Shown piece by piece: positions 53,301 through 61,986 of a stretch of 64,000 nt of DNA (position 1 is its first letter; each line of letters opens with the position of its first letter). Below the pieces are notes generated by a model. It searched no databases and was not told the origin of the DNA. It saw nothing but the letters and a program-made list of their open reading frames with translations. A program made the position numbers and the translations under genes. Source of the DNA: Membranihabitans maritimus (GTDB lineage Bacteria > Bacteroidota > Bacteroidia > Chitinophagales > Saprospiraceae); the NCBI RefSeq assembly GCF_021729145.1, contig NZ_JAJSLW010000012.1, forward strand, positions 148,238 to 212,237. Reading direction: 5' to 3'.

Positions 53301-55156
53301 CCCGAATTGACGAATTCTATATAAATAATGAAAATTTTGGTACCTTTAATACATTGTTTTATACCCTTGGTTTGAAGCAAATGGCTAATGTTGATATTAG
53401 TTTTCAAAAGGGAAATAAAAGGACGTTGGTTGCCTCCGGAGAATACGATTTATTCAATGAAGCGCAAAATGAAATACCCCGATTTGAATTTGATTTAACT
53501 GCTAATCAATTCCCCATTTTGGTATTGGATTTTATTTTGTCCGATATTATTCAGGGGACATCTGGATATGCCAATGCACAGGTATCCCTCGATAGTGACG
53601 GTGTGCAGCCAGACATTTCAGGTGAGGTCCTAATAAATGGCAAAACAACTATTCCTCTTTTGGGGACAGAATATCAATTTGTAAATTCTAAAGTTAATCT
53701 ATCAAATGAACTTATTGGATTTCAAAATATTGATGTGGTTGATCGCCAGAATAATTTAGCAAATGTGGAGGGTGGAATCAGGCATGATCATTTGTCTAAT
53801 TTTCGAATGGATACCCGGATAAATGCTGATAAATTTCTTTTACTGGATACGGAAAGGAGTGATGATGCAGTATTTTATGGTAGGGGTATCGGAAAGGCAA
53901 GTATCGATATAACAGGACCCTTTAACCAAATAAATATGGATATTCAGGCTGAGACGGGGGCCGGATCAAAAATTTCGATACCTATTTCATCGACGATATC
54001 CGTTAACAATACTGAAGACTTCTTTATTAATTTTGTATCGCAGAGTGCACTTAATAACCCTAGTGATGACGATGGAGGGGCAAGTTTCAGGATTGAAGGG
54101 TTGAATTTAAGTATGGATCTTACTTTGACGGAAGATTGTGAGGTCTCTATAATCCTGGATGAATCTACAGGAGATATTCTCAGGTCGAGGGGATACAGTG
54201 AGCTACAGATTGAATTAAGTAGGTCCGGGAACTTTACCATGAGGGGCACATATGAGGTTATATCAGGTCAATACTTATTTGCGCAATTGAACTTTACCAG
54301 AAAGTCTTTTAATATTAACAGGGGAGGGACTATTACCTGGAACGGGGATCCTATGAACGCAAAGATAGATCTTGATGCTTCCTACTCTGTAAGAACCCCC
54401 CCTTACAATTTCATATTGGAATATATAGGTACAAGTGATGAGCGATTGTCGGAATTAGCGCAAAATGCCACCCAGGTGGAACTCCTTTTACAATTAACAG
54501 GTGATTTGTTTTCCCCTGACATTTCTTTTGAAATGGAATTTCCCGAATTGACAGGACAAATTAAAAACTACGTGGAAGATCGGCTACGGGTAATATCTGA
54601 TGATCAAAATGAAATCAATAAGCAAGTCTTTGGATTATTAATTGCCCGTTCATTTATACCAAGTGTTTCATCAGTAGTCAATATTGACGGTACCGTAGTG
54701 AATACGGTTTCTGAGGTTTTGACCAATCAGATGTCCTTTTATATTACGGAATATTTACAAAGGTCAATTGATGAAGTTCCGTTTATTTCAAATGTAGAGT
54801 TTAATGTTGGATACAATGTATATCGGAATGATTATGTGGTAGATAGAAATACAGGTGTGCGTTCTGGAAATGAATTTATTTTTCAACCTGAATTTGGTTT
54901 TTTAGATGATCGCTTGATATTAAGGACAGAGGCAAATTTGCAGACTCAAAGTGCCCTTACTACGAATACACTAATTACCCATGATTTTATTCTGGAATAT
55001 GCCATTACGGAAGATAATACATTAAAAGTCAATTTATATCAACGAACAGAACCTTACCGAACCAGTAAGAATTCCAAAATTGGTCTGGGGGTTTCTTATA
55101 GAAGGGAATTTGATAGTTTCCTGGATTTTTTAAAGGGAGGAAAAACAGAAAGTTGA
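50360..55156 (+). CDS. TamB-like translocation/assembly or lipid-transport protein
   Basis: A 1,598-residue AsmA/TamB-type protein with one N-terminal membrane segment (YLLVSLIILLAMVFAIL, residues ~18-35), followed by long beta-rich repeats and a C-terminal DUF490 (TamB) domain: NITGPFNQINMDIQAETGAGSKI, LTEDCEVSIILDES..., and FARSFIPSV-like text as LIARSFIPSVSSVV. It bridges inner and outer membranes and is thought to move phospholipid or help outer-membrane protein assembly. It starts at GTG (about 50360), 40 bases after folP. No TamA gene is adjacent. Confidence 0.88.
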   Translation: MGEHSRKYYKTLLRLGKYLLVSLIILLAMVFAILNSSFLQTKVINWASGLVKENYGITLSVDKVSFRPFNNLYLENFLMGNEDIDSLIYISEGAFSINVNPVRLFKKKITFTGVDADTVLVNAVANYTPRDDNPQVVDTTGQKGFEFLFSPCKLNLAYFDLDFRDTITHLRVDASVHDVVGEILSSNIKDQFSFKDVTLVQPNVKVKGAKINASASPYIQMILDELEDNRIGSDSVMVQNMEQSPFWAMDMDVDGVTIDDGKVEVYTFDTIRNEYTKTVDISKFNGHLDRGDSEVNFVDASNFNASFIWGDSIQFNSLEFRELLFTQEELAISGIYIHTFDSELRGDGRLVYDGTSAFKDFMNLVQVDFNIPEGSLNVADLVKVFPTLNNQEIIRENLGETVDFNFKAEGEINHLNITNWKIVNGPARLAGNGTIANITNPQARNLKVFIKEGVLPPSYLKSRLPDVQFPKGIDSIDYINLRSTISLNGNNLKLDNRIFTNLGIINNQTNYNVKNAAFNGKVQLENFEAGKFLNSPNLGKVTFSLDLNDGYSFDPKQMKANIETKFDSIEFKGYKYEDLIVNGTIQNNKFSGSVGMEKPELDFVLNGIIDFSNIAKINLLGRVNNVDLDRLNLSKENVSLSGNVDVDMVVAPVDSLSGYARLNNVVLNRNDSVDFSMNAITFDAESWGDNFKDWQLDSDILSIDIDGQFNIENILSTTYQILKNRHPQIIGYFPNLELEADTIYSNDFTLVVDVNDTQEFSHLINSKLDTIHDLNLSLTYRNRGKEYFEYYFQASAPKIQYDKVSVESMNINASGSNTDNEWIIYADSLHSGNLFVDSLQLNAKLIGDELDFKIATNSVNNILNKFYVSGGNQFLAGKDMELALDSSSFDMLGRHWNLDAGNSINFGEKKLFVNNLNFESGDRNIYVQSASEQSMIAGVNNIDIRFLDQFFPNGKFKFKGNANLTVGVENIFNLTGLEVETRIDEFYINNENFGTFNTLFYTLGLKQMANVDISFQKGNKRTLVASGEYDLFNEAQNEIPRFEFDLTANQFPILVLDFILSDIIQGTSGYANAQVSLDSDGVQPDISGEVLINGKTTIPLLGTEYQFVNSKVNLSNELIGFQNIDVVDRQNNLANVEGGIRHDHLSNFRMDTRINADKFLLLDTERSDDAVFYGRGIGKASIDITGPFNQINMDIQAETGAGSKISIPISSTISVNNTEDFFINFVSQSALNNPSDDDGGASFRIEGLNLSMDLTLTEDCEVSIILDESTGDILRSRGYSELQIELSRSGNFTMRGTYEVISGQYLFAQLNFTRKSFNINRGGTITWNGDPMNAKIDLDASYSVRTPPYNFILEYIGTSDERLSELAQNATQVELLLQLTGDLFSPDISFEMEFPELTGQIKNYVEDRLRVISDDQNEINKQVFGLLIARSFIPSVSSVVNIDGTVVNTVSEVLTNQMSFYITEYLQRSIDEVPFISNVEFNVGYNVYRNDYVVDRNTGVRSGNEFIFQPEFGFLDDRLILRTEANLQTQSALTTNTLITHDFILEYAITEDNTLKVNLYQRTEPYRTSKNSKIGLGVSYRREFDSFLDFLKGGKTES

Positions 55157-55164
55157 CATTTTCT

Positions 55165-56247
55165 TTAGATTTTCATCCTTTGTTGCATCAAATATGCATC
55201 GACTAACGTCAAAGCTGCCATTGCTTCTACAATAGGAACGGCTCTGGGGACTACACAAGGGTCGTGTCTGCCTTTGCCTTCTAAATTAACGTAATTCCCA
55301 TCTTTATCGATTGTTTCCTGATGTTGAATTATTGTGGCTACAGGTTTAAAAGCAACATTAAAGTATATCGGCATACCATTAGAAATACCACCCTGGATAC
55401 CTCCGGAATAATTTGTTTTTGTTCGTACGGAACCTTTTTCGTCTACGTAAAATTTGTCATTGTGATCAGAACCATTCATTTCTACAGAATGGAATCCACT
55501 TCCTATTTCGAATCCCTTACAGGCGTTAATACTCAACATGGCTTTCCCCAATTCAGCATGTAATTTGTCAAAGACAGGTTCTCCCATTCCAGCGGGATAG
55601 TTTTTTACCAGGCAGGTAACAATCCCTCCAATAGTATCACCATTTTTACGCGTTTTGACAATTAGGTCTTCCATTTCAGACGCAGTTTCCGGATCAGGGC
55701 ACCTGACTATGTTTTGTTCGGTCTGAGAAAGATCGAGTGTCTCTGGTAGCTCGTTGAGTTCAATTTTCCCTACCTTAGAAACATAAGCCTGAATACTGAC
55801 ACCTATCCTTTCCAGGACTGCCTTGGCTATACTTCCGGCAGCTACCCTCATTGCCGTTTCCCGTGCAGAGGATCTTCCACCTCCCCGGTAATCCCGGAAA
55901 CCGTATTTCTGGTCGTAGGTAAAGTCCGCATGAGATGGCCTATAACTATTTTTTATATGACCGTAATCTTTTGATTTCTGATCCGTATTAAGGATGATCA
56001 TGGAAATAGGTGTACCGGTAGTTACCCCTTCGAAAACCCCAGATAAAATTTGAATCTGGTCATTTTCTTTACGTTGCGTAACAATTCGGGATTGGCCGGG
56101 CTTCCTTCGATCGAGATCTTTTTGTATTTTCTCCATATCTACTGGAATTCCAGAAGGACACCCATCTATTATCACTCCAAGTCCTTTGCCGTGTGATTCT
56201 CCGAAAGTTGTAATTTTGAATATTTTGCCGAAACTATTTCCTCCCAT
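55165..56247 (-). CDS. aroC: Chorismate synthase
   Basis: Makes chorismate from EPSP with reduced FMN. The signature regions are [80 protein letters not shown], and [12 protein letters not shown] near the end. 360 residues from ATG 56247; a longer frame to 56286 adds 13 residues outside the family. It supplies the trp operon at 19-27 kb but is located 29 kb away and not linked to it. Confidence 0.97.
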   Translation of the reverse strand: MGGNSFGKIFKITTFGESHGKGLGVIIDGCPSGIPVDMEKIQKDLDRRKPGQSRIVTQRKENDQIQILSGVFEGVTTGTPISMIILNTDQKSKDYGHIKNSYRPSHADFTYDQKYGFRDYRGGGRSSARETAMRVAAGSIAKAVLERIGVSIQAYVSKVGKIELNELPETLDLSQTEQNIVRCPDPETASEMEDLIVKTRKNGDTIGGIVTCLVKNYPAGMGEPVFDKLHAELGKAMLSINACKGFEIGSGFHSVEMNGSDHNDKFYVDEKGSVRTKTNYSGGIQGGISNGMPIYFNVAFKPVATIIQHQETIDKDGNYVNLEGKGRHDPCVVPRAVPIVEAMAALTLVDAYLMQQRMKI

Positions 56248-56327
56248 GAATATTTGTATAAAATGTAGAATTTTATGAGAATCCAAAATTAATTATTTTT
56301 TGAGGAATTACTTCTTCAGTCTATTTT

Positions 56328-56335
56328 TAATTTTG
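56328..56335 (+). promoter_or_regulatory. Candidate -7 element TAATTTTG for mutS2
   Basis: Matches TAnnTTTG, 16 bases before the mutS2 ATG. A TTTG lies at 56299-56302 but the 25-base spacer is longer than the usual ~19. Confidence 0.4.
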
Positions 56336-56351
56336 CGGAACAATTAAAAGC

Positions 56352-58745
56352 ATGAATATATATCCGGATAGTTTATTTGAAGATATTGAGTTTAATCAAG
56401 TTATTGCTAAAGTCATGGGCTTGTCCAAAGGCCTTAGGGCCAAAGAGCATTTGAATGGAGCCAGCCCTTATTCTGACTTTGATTTGTGGAGTGAAAGTTT
56501 GTATCAGGTAAATGAACTTTGCGAATCGAAAAGAATGGGTATTAGTTTGAATATTTCTGAATACAGTGATATCAGGCATTATTTCGATCGATTACAAATC
56601 GAAAATTATACTTTGTCGGTGGAAGAAGTCCTGGAGGTCAAAGGGGTGTTGCAGATATTGGAATACCTTGAGAACTGGGGAAAACAAACAGAGACCAAGG
56701 AATTGCATATAACTACACTTTATATAAGTCAGATTCCCCAAAGCTTACTCTATTTGCTTGGAAAATTGAATACGATCTTTGAGCCGGACGGGTCTGTTAG
56801 TCCCAAGGCCACTCCGGATTTGGGTAAACTATATCAAAAGTTAAATAGAATAGAAAAAACCATTAATAGTGTATTTCAAACAGTATTAAATAAGTATAAG
56901 AAGGCAAATGTGTTGACAGAGCCTTATGAAAGTTATAAAAACGGAAGGAGGGTTTTATGCGTTGCAATTGAAAATAAACGCAGGATAGGAGGAATTATCC
57001 AGGATGAATCTTCCTCTGGGCAAACTGTCTACATTGAACCGGATGAAATGATCGTACATTACAGGGATAAGTTTAATTTACAAAGTGAAGTACGTCAGGA
57101 GATCAACCGCATTATTAGACAAATTTGCGAAGAAGTAAGAGAAGTCTTATTTGATTTGCGTGAGGGGTATTTGATATTGACTGGTGTGGATATCATAAAT
57201 TCCAAGGCGGATTTAGGAGTTTTATTAAATGGGAATTTACCTAAATTAAGAAAGTCTCCGTATATCAAATGGTATCAGGCATATCATCCGTTATTATTGG
57301 AAAAAAATACCAGGGAAAGTAAAGTTACCGTTCCATTTGAATTAGACTTGGTCCCTCCAAATAAAATGGTTTTATTATCGGGCCCTAATGCAGGAGGGAA
57401 GTCTGTTTTATTAAAAGCAGTAGCCCTTAATCAGGTGATGGTACAAAGTGGGTTTCTCATTCCCGTTGATCCCAATTCGGAATGTGGATTATTCAGTGGA
57501 TTTTTCGCGGATATTGGGGATCAACAATCACTTGAAGAGGATTTGAGTACTTACAGTTCTCATCTTAGGAATATGAAGACTTTCATAGATCTAACGGATA
57601 GTCACTCGCTGGTATTTATTGATGAGATGGGAAGTGGTACCGATCCACAATATGGTGGGGCTATTTCCGAAGCTGTTCTCCATCAGCTTAATCACAAGAA
57701 GGTTTGGGGTGTAATCACTACGCATTATTTTAATCTCAAAATGTTTGCTGATAAGCAAAAAGGTCTACAAAATGCTGCAATGAGTTTTGATAAAAGAAAT
57801 CTTGAACCTACCTATCGGTTTCTTTTGGGAAAGCCCGGAAGTTCTTTTGCTTTCGAAATAGCAAAAAAAACGGGGTTGGATAACAGGATTATAGAATATG
57901 CCAAAAAGAAATCAGGAAAGAATAAATGGGCGATTGAAGAAATGCTGGTTGAATTGGAAAATGAGAAAAATAAAATTGAGAAAAAGGAAAGAGACCTAGA
58001 AAGTGATAAAAAACAATTGGAACAATTACTGAAAAGTAATAAAGCTTTGTCAAATGAATTGACTTTTCAAAAGAAAAAATGGAAAGTAGAGCGTAAAAAA
58101 GAAGAGTTGGCATTTGCGGAAAAAAATAGAAAGGAAGTTAGGGCAAAATTGAAGGAATTAGAGCGAAAGGAAAATATATCTGAGGCGCGGAAGCTTGAAG
58201 AAGAAATAAAGAACGATCAAAAATCCATTGCTAGTGAAATAGAAAAGTTATCTGAGAATATGGTTCGTCATGAGAAAATTCCAAAAGATTTTTTCAAAAC
58301 ATTAAAAGTGGGGGACTTTGTAAAATATAAAGATACCGGGTCACCCGGTGAAATTCTCTCTATCCGAAAAAATAAAGTAGAGGTACAAATGGGAGCCATA
58401 AAAATGACGGTTAACAGAAAAGACCTAAGGCCGGGTAAAGAACCTTTGAAAATTCAGCGAAATAAAAATGTCAAGTTTCAATTGAAGAAGAAGAAGGAAG
58501 AGATGGAGACAAAGATCGATATCCGTGGATATTCGATTTCCGAAGCCAATAAGGAATTAGAGCAGTTTTTGGATGAAGCCACCATTGCCAACGTTATGGA
58601 ATTGCGGATTTTACATGGTAAGGGGACAGGTGTTTTGAAGAGATTGGTTCGGGAGAAACTACGAGAGTATAAACATGTCAGGGATATCTACCATCCGGAG
58701 CCGGAAAAAGGCGGGGACGGAATCACTATAGTGAAGTTTGGTTGA
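56352..58745 (+). CDS. mutS2: MutS2 (endonuclease and ribosome-rescue ATPase)
   Basis: 797 residues. The ATPase has Walker A LLSGPNAGGKSVLLKAVAL, SLEEDLSTYSSHL and Walker B SLVFIDEMGSGTDP. After ATPase comes a long charged coiled coil (residues ~525-655) and then a C-terminal Smr domain with TKIDIRGYSISEANKELEQF and the LHGKGTGVLKRLVREKL motif. There is no N-terminal mismatch-recognition domain, which separates it from MutS1. MutS2 suppresses recombination and, in some bacteria, splits collided ribosomes. Confidence 0.95.
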   Translation: MNIYPDSLFEDIEFNQVIAKVMGLSKGLRAKEHLNGASPYSDFDLWSESLYQVNELCESKRMGISLNISEYSDIRHYFDRLQIENYTLSVEEVLEVKGVLQILEYLENWGKQTETKELHITTLYISQIPQSLLYLLGKLNTIFEPDGSVSPKATPDLGKLYQKLNRIEKTINSVFQTVLNKYKKANVLTEPYESYKNGRRVLCVAIENKRRIGGIIQDESSSGQTVYIEPDEMIVHYRDKFNLQSEVRQEINRIIRQICEEVREVLFDLREGYLILTGVDIINSKADLGVLLNGNLPKLRKSPYIKWYQAYHPLLLEKNTRESKVTVPFELDLVPPNKMVLLSGPNAGGKSVLLKAVALNQVMVQSGFLIPVDPNSECGLFSGFFADIGDQQSLEEDLSTYSSHLRNMKTFIDLTDSHSLVFIDEMGSGTDPQYGGAISEAVLHQLNHKKVWGVITTHYFNLKMFADKQKGLQNAAMSFDKRNLEPTYRFLLGKPGSSFAFEIAKKTGLDNRIIEYAKKKSGKNKWAIEEMLVELENEKNKIEKKERDLESDKKQLEQLLKSNKALSNELTFQKKKWKVERKKEELAFAEKNRKEVRAKLKELERKENISEARKLEEEIKNDQKSIASEIEKLSENMVRHEKIPKDFFKTLKVGDFVKYKDTGSPGEILSIRKNKVEVQMGAIKMTVNRKDLRPGKEPLKIQRNKNVKFQLKKKKEEMETKIDIRGYSISEANKELEQFLDEATIANVMELRILHGKGTGVLKRLVREKLREYKHVRDIYHPEPEKGGDGITIVKFG

Positions 58746-58806
58746 GTACGTAGTTCCCAACTAACAAGGAAATCTTTTCAAACCCTTTCCATTGGCAGTT
58801 TACTAT

Positions 58807-59247
58807 TTATTCCTTCAAATTTGATTTTGAAAAATTGCTGTCAATGCTGTAATTTCCCGGTCCGATAAAAAAACAGGCTATGGCCAAAACACCCAGGGTC
58901 AGGGGAAATTCAATGCCATTGGGATTGAAAAATCCGGAGTGAACCGTAATGATAGCAACAAGCATATTTACGGCAATTAGAATAGCCCAAACCCGTGTAA
59001 ATAGACCTAATATCAATCCTATCCCGCCAAGAAACTCAACAAAGCAGGCAATATAAGCTAGAAATAAGGGTACTCCTAATTGCCCATTCATCCAATTGAC
59101 CGTACCCTCCAGTCCGTTTCCTCCAAACCAGCCGAGTACCTTTTGGGCTCCATGTGCAAAGAAGACAATTCCAAGAATAAGCCGTAAGATTAGGGCCAGA
59201 GTCGAATGACTTGTGATATTTGAGGGATTAAATAACAACTTTTTCAT
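58807..59247 (-). CDS. DoxX family membrane protein
   Basis: 146 residues with four membrane segments: LRLILGIVFFAHGAQKVLGWFG, VPLFLAYIACFVEFLGGIGLILGLF, TRVWAILIAVNMLVAIITVHSG and LGVLAIACFFIGPG. The motif HGAQK near the start and GG(N)G in the loop fit DoxX. Such proteins form membrane redox or sulfur-related complexes in some bacteria; here there is no obvious partner. Convergent with mutS2. Confidence 0.88.
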   Translation of the reverse strand: MKKLLFNPSNITSHSTLALILRLILGIVFFAHGAQKVLGWFGGNGLEGTVNWMNGQLGVPLFLAYIACFVEFLGGIGLILGLFTRVWAILIAVNMLVAIITVHSGFFNPNGIEFPLTLGVLAIACFFIGPGNYSIDSNFSKSNLKE

Positions 59248-59604
59248 ACTATAAGATTTATTGGTGTTTTCATTTTGTTGGTTGGCTATTAATTTAATTA
59301 AAGTTCTTTAAATATTGAAAATAAACAAAAAGTAATTTGAATTGTAGTATAAAAATAAATTTAAATTTCAAAATAGCAATGTTCATTTAAAAGAATTCTG
59401 TCCAGAAAAATGGTTAGGTGAAATTCTAATTTGAAATAGACTAAAAATTCATCCAGAAAATTATTTATAAACCTCTTTATAACACATTTTGATATTCCAA
59501 ATAATGGCTGTAATCTTGCACTTTGAAATTTAGATTTATTAATTATTTAAAAGGAGTATAAAAAGTCTTTTCAGGCTTAATAATACAATTAAGTAAAATA
59601 GGTT
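59248..59604 (+). promoter_or_regulatory. ndk promoter region with a well-spaced TTTG-N19-TAATCTTG
   Basis: TTTG at 59488-59491 and TAATCTTG at 59511-59518 are separated by exactly 19 bases, the best-matching pair of -33 and -7 elements I found in the window (the -7 has one deviation from TAnnTTTG). Transcription would start near 59524, leaving about an 80-base leader. The rest of this ~360-base gap is AT-rich with no gene. Confidence 0.55.
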
Positions 59605-60027
59605 ATGGCAGGAAATATCACTTTTACGATGATCAAGCCCGATGCAGTGAGAAATGAATATATCGGAGCAATTCTGGCACAAATAAATGAAGCGGGATTT
59701 AAAATAGTGGCAATGAAGTATACAAAATTGTCACAAGAAAAAGCCGGGGAATTTTATGAAGTTCATAAAGAAAGACCCTTCTACGGTGAATTAGTTGATT
59801 TTATGTCTTCAGGACCAATTGTGGCAGCAGTTCTTGAGAAAGAAAATGCTGTTGAAGATTTTCGAACTTTAATTGGTGCTACGAACCCAGCTGATGCTGC
59901 AGAAGGTACCATTCGAGCAAAATACGCTACCAGTATCGGAGAGAATGCCGTTCATGGTGCTGATTCAGATGAAAATGCATTGAGAGAAGCATCTTTTCAT
60001 TTTGCACAGACTGAGATTTTTAAATAA
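59605..60027 (+). CDS. ndk: Nucleoside diphosphate kinase
   Basis: Balances NTP/dNTP pools with a phosphohistidine intermediate. [18 protein letters not shown] at the N-terminus and the active-site [20 protein letters not shown] at the C-terminus (catalytic His) are clear; the common HGSDS is HGADS here. [15 protein letters not shown] and [16 protein letters not shown] complete the family pattern. 140 residues, normal. Confidence 0.95.
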   Translation: MAGNITFTMIKPDAVRNEYIGAILAQINEAGFKIVAMKYTKLSQEKAGEFYEVHKERPFYGELVDFMSSGPIVAAVLEKENAVEDFRTLIGATNPADAAEGTIRAKYATSIGENAVHGADSDENALREASFHFAQTEIFK

Positions 60028-60064
60028 TCCAGGGTATTTCATTTTAGAATGAATTAAAGATAAT

Positions 60065-61084
60065 ATGCCAGCAAATGAGCTGTTGGAGGTAAAAGAATTT
60101 TTAAATACACCGAAAAAGGTGTTTATTACTTCGCATCGGAACCCAGATGGTGATGCGTTGGGTTCGTCGTTGGCCTTATACCATTATCTCAGGATCAATG
60201 GTCATACCGTTTCGATCGCATTCCCATCTGAATTTCCCTCGGTATATAAGTGGATGATAGGTAGTGAATTTATCCTGATTTATGACAATGATCCGGAAAT
60301 AATAAATGAAAGGATAAAAGAAGCGGAGTTGATATTTTTTCTCGATGCCAATAATTTATCCAGAATTGATAAATTGGGAGAAGAGATAGAAAAGTACGAT
60401 GTCCCCATTGTCCATATAGACCATCATATGAATCCCGATACATCCTTCACCTACTCATATGTGGATCCCAAAGCCAGCTCTACTTGTGATTTGGTCTTTG
60501 ATGTGTTGACAGGATGGGAAGAAACTTCATTTATTGATAACGAAGTGATAAGTACCTGCCTGTATACTGGAATCCTGACGGATACGGGTACTTTTAGTCA
60601 TAATACTAATCCGGTATTGTTTGAGAAAATTTCCAGGTTGTTGCAAGCCCCATTTGACCATATAAGTATACAAAGTCTGGTGAATAATTCCTTACCGGAG
60701 AAAAATCTTAGGTTGCTGGGATATTGTCTTTACAAGAGACTAGAAGTTATTCCCGAATATAAAACGGGGATTATTTTTCTTACTAAATCGGATTTTGCTA
60801 AGTTTGATATCCAACGGGGGGATACGGAAGGTATTGTTAATTATATATTGAAAATAAAGGATATAGATATTGCCGTATTTTTTACCCAACAACCTACAAT
60901 AATTAAAATATCCTTCCGATCTTTGGGTGATTTTAATGTAGAGGAAATAGCACGCCAGTATTTTAATGGAGGGGGGCATAAAAATGCCTCTGGTGGTAGC
61001 CATTTTAAAGGGCTAAAATCTGCAATGGAGTTATTCAAAGAAAAACTCCCTGAATTTTTTAAAAAACATAAAACAAACAATTAA
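60065..61084 (+). CDS. DHH-family phosphoesterase (nanoRNase/pAp phosphatase-like)
   Basis: 339 residues. The DHH domain has FITSHRNPDGDALGSSLALY, the metal-binding LDANNLSRID, and the HIDHHMNPD motif; GILTDTGTFSHNT follows. The DHHA1 domain ends in FNGGGHKNASGG. This matches NrnA-type enzymes that degrade 2-5-mer RNAs and pAp. It follows ndk by 37 bases, and its TAA stop shares one base with the start of the FKBP gene. Confidence 0.93.
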   Translation: MPANELLEVKEFLNTPKKVFITSHRNPDGDALGSSLALYHYLRINGHTVSIAFPSEFPSVYKWMIGSEFILIYDNDPEIINERIKEAELIFFLDANNLSRIDKLGEEIEKYDVPIVHIDHHMNPDTSFTYSYVDPKASSTCDLVFDVLTGWEETSFIDNEVISTCLYTGILTDTGTFSHNTNPVLFEKISRLLQAPFDHISIQSLVNNSLPEKNLRLLGYCLYKRLEVIPEYKTGIIFLTKSDFAKFDIQRGDTEGIVNYILKIKDIDIAVFFTQQPTIIKISFRSLGDFNVEEIARQYFNGGGHKNASGGSHFKGLKSAMELFKEKLPEFFKKHKTNN

Positions 61085-61980
61085 TGAGAATTACATCTCT
61101 ATTTATTCTTATGATCCTTTCGATGTGGTCTTGTACGAATTCAAATTCTGATCAGCCAGCAGTGGAAGGTACTACTGAGGATGGGTACAAATACAATATC
61201 TATTCTTCAAATTTGAGTGGTAAGATTATTGAGCCGGGGAAGTATATTTATTTTACTGCAGCTGTATTATTGGATGATACCATGTCCCTTCAGCCCAAAA
61301 GCGAAGTAATAAGAATGGAAGTTCCTACAGATTCCAGTTTGGCACAACAGCCAAATCCGGTCATGGATGTTTTGCGACAAATGAGCCCTGGTGATTCTGC
61401 CAATGTATATATTGAATTGGATTCTATCCCACAAGCCAAAATGCAGTTTCCTAACAATAAATTCATAAATAATTATTTTGTCGTAGAGGACGTCGTCGAA
61501 GAAGATCAATATTTGGATGATGTTGCCAAAGAGAAAGAAGAGGCCATGGAGGAAATGAAAGCAGCACAGGTTCGTGAAGAAGAAATAGCAGGTATCGTTG
61601 AAGAAAACCTTGAAAAATATAAATCCGGAGATTTAGCAAATGAACTTAATCAATTGGAATCCGGTCTTGAAATTCTTACGTTGGAAGATGGACTCGGAGA
61701 AGAAGTAGGGAATGGTCCTGCTACGGTTCATTACTACGGAGTCCTGGAAGAAGACGGTACCATGTTTGACAATTCATTCAAAAGAGGAACACCATTTTCA
61801 TTTAAAGTTGGGGCAGGATCTGTAATACCCGGATGGGATGAAGGTATTGCAAAACTTAAACCAGGCGAAAAGGCTGTTTTGTTTATCCCTTCTGATCTTG
61901 GTTACGGAGAGAATGGTTCCGGTCAAACAATTCCACCCAATTCTGATTTAGTATTCTATGTAGAATTAGTTCAAAAGTAA
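61084..61980 (+). CDS. FKBP-type peptidyl-prolyl isomerase lipoprotein
   Basis: 298 residues, with a signal peptide ending SMWSC (lipidated Cys17). The N-terminal ~190 residues are a chaperone-like region with beta strands and a charged helix (residues ~140-185). The C-terminal FKBP domain runs from about residue 200: ATVHYYGVLEEDGTMFDNSFKRGTPFSFKVG, VIPGWDEGIAKLKPGEKAVLFIPSDLGYGENG, IPPNSDLVFYVELV. Likely a periplasmic or surface folding factor. It overlaps the upstream gene by one base and is 6 bases before prfB. Confidence 0.92.
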   Translation: MRITSLFILMILSMWSCTNSNSDQPAVEGTTEDGYKYNIYSSNLSGKIIEPGKYIYFTAAVLLDDTMSLQPKSEVIRMEVPTDSSLAQQPNPVMDVLRQMSPGDSANVYIELDSIPQAKMQFPNNKFINNYFVVEDVVEEDQYLDDVAKEKEEAMEEMKAAQVREEEIAGIVEENLEKYKSGDLANELNQLESGLEILTLEDGLGEEVGNGPATVHYYGVLEEDGTMFDNSFKRGTPFSFKVGAGSVIPGWDEGIAKLKPGEKAVLFIPSDLGYGENGSGQTIPPNSDLVFYVELVQK

Positions 61981-61986
61981 AGAGAA

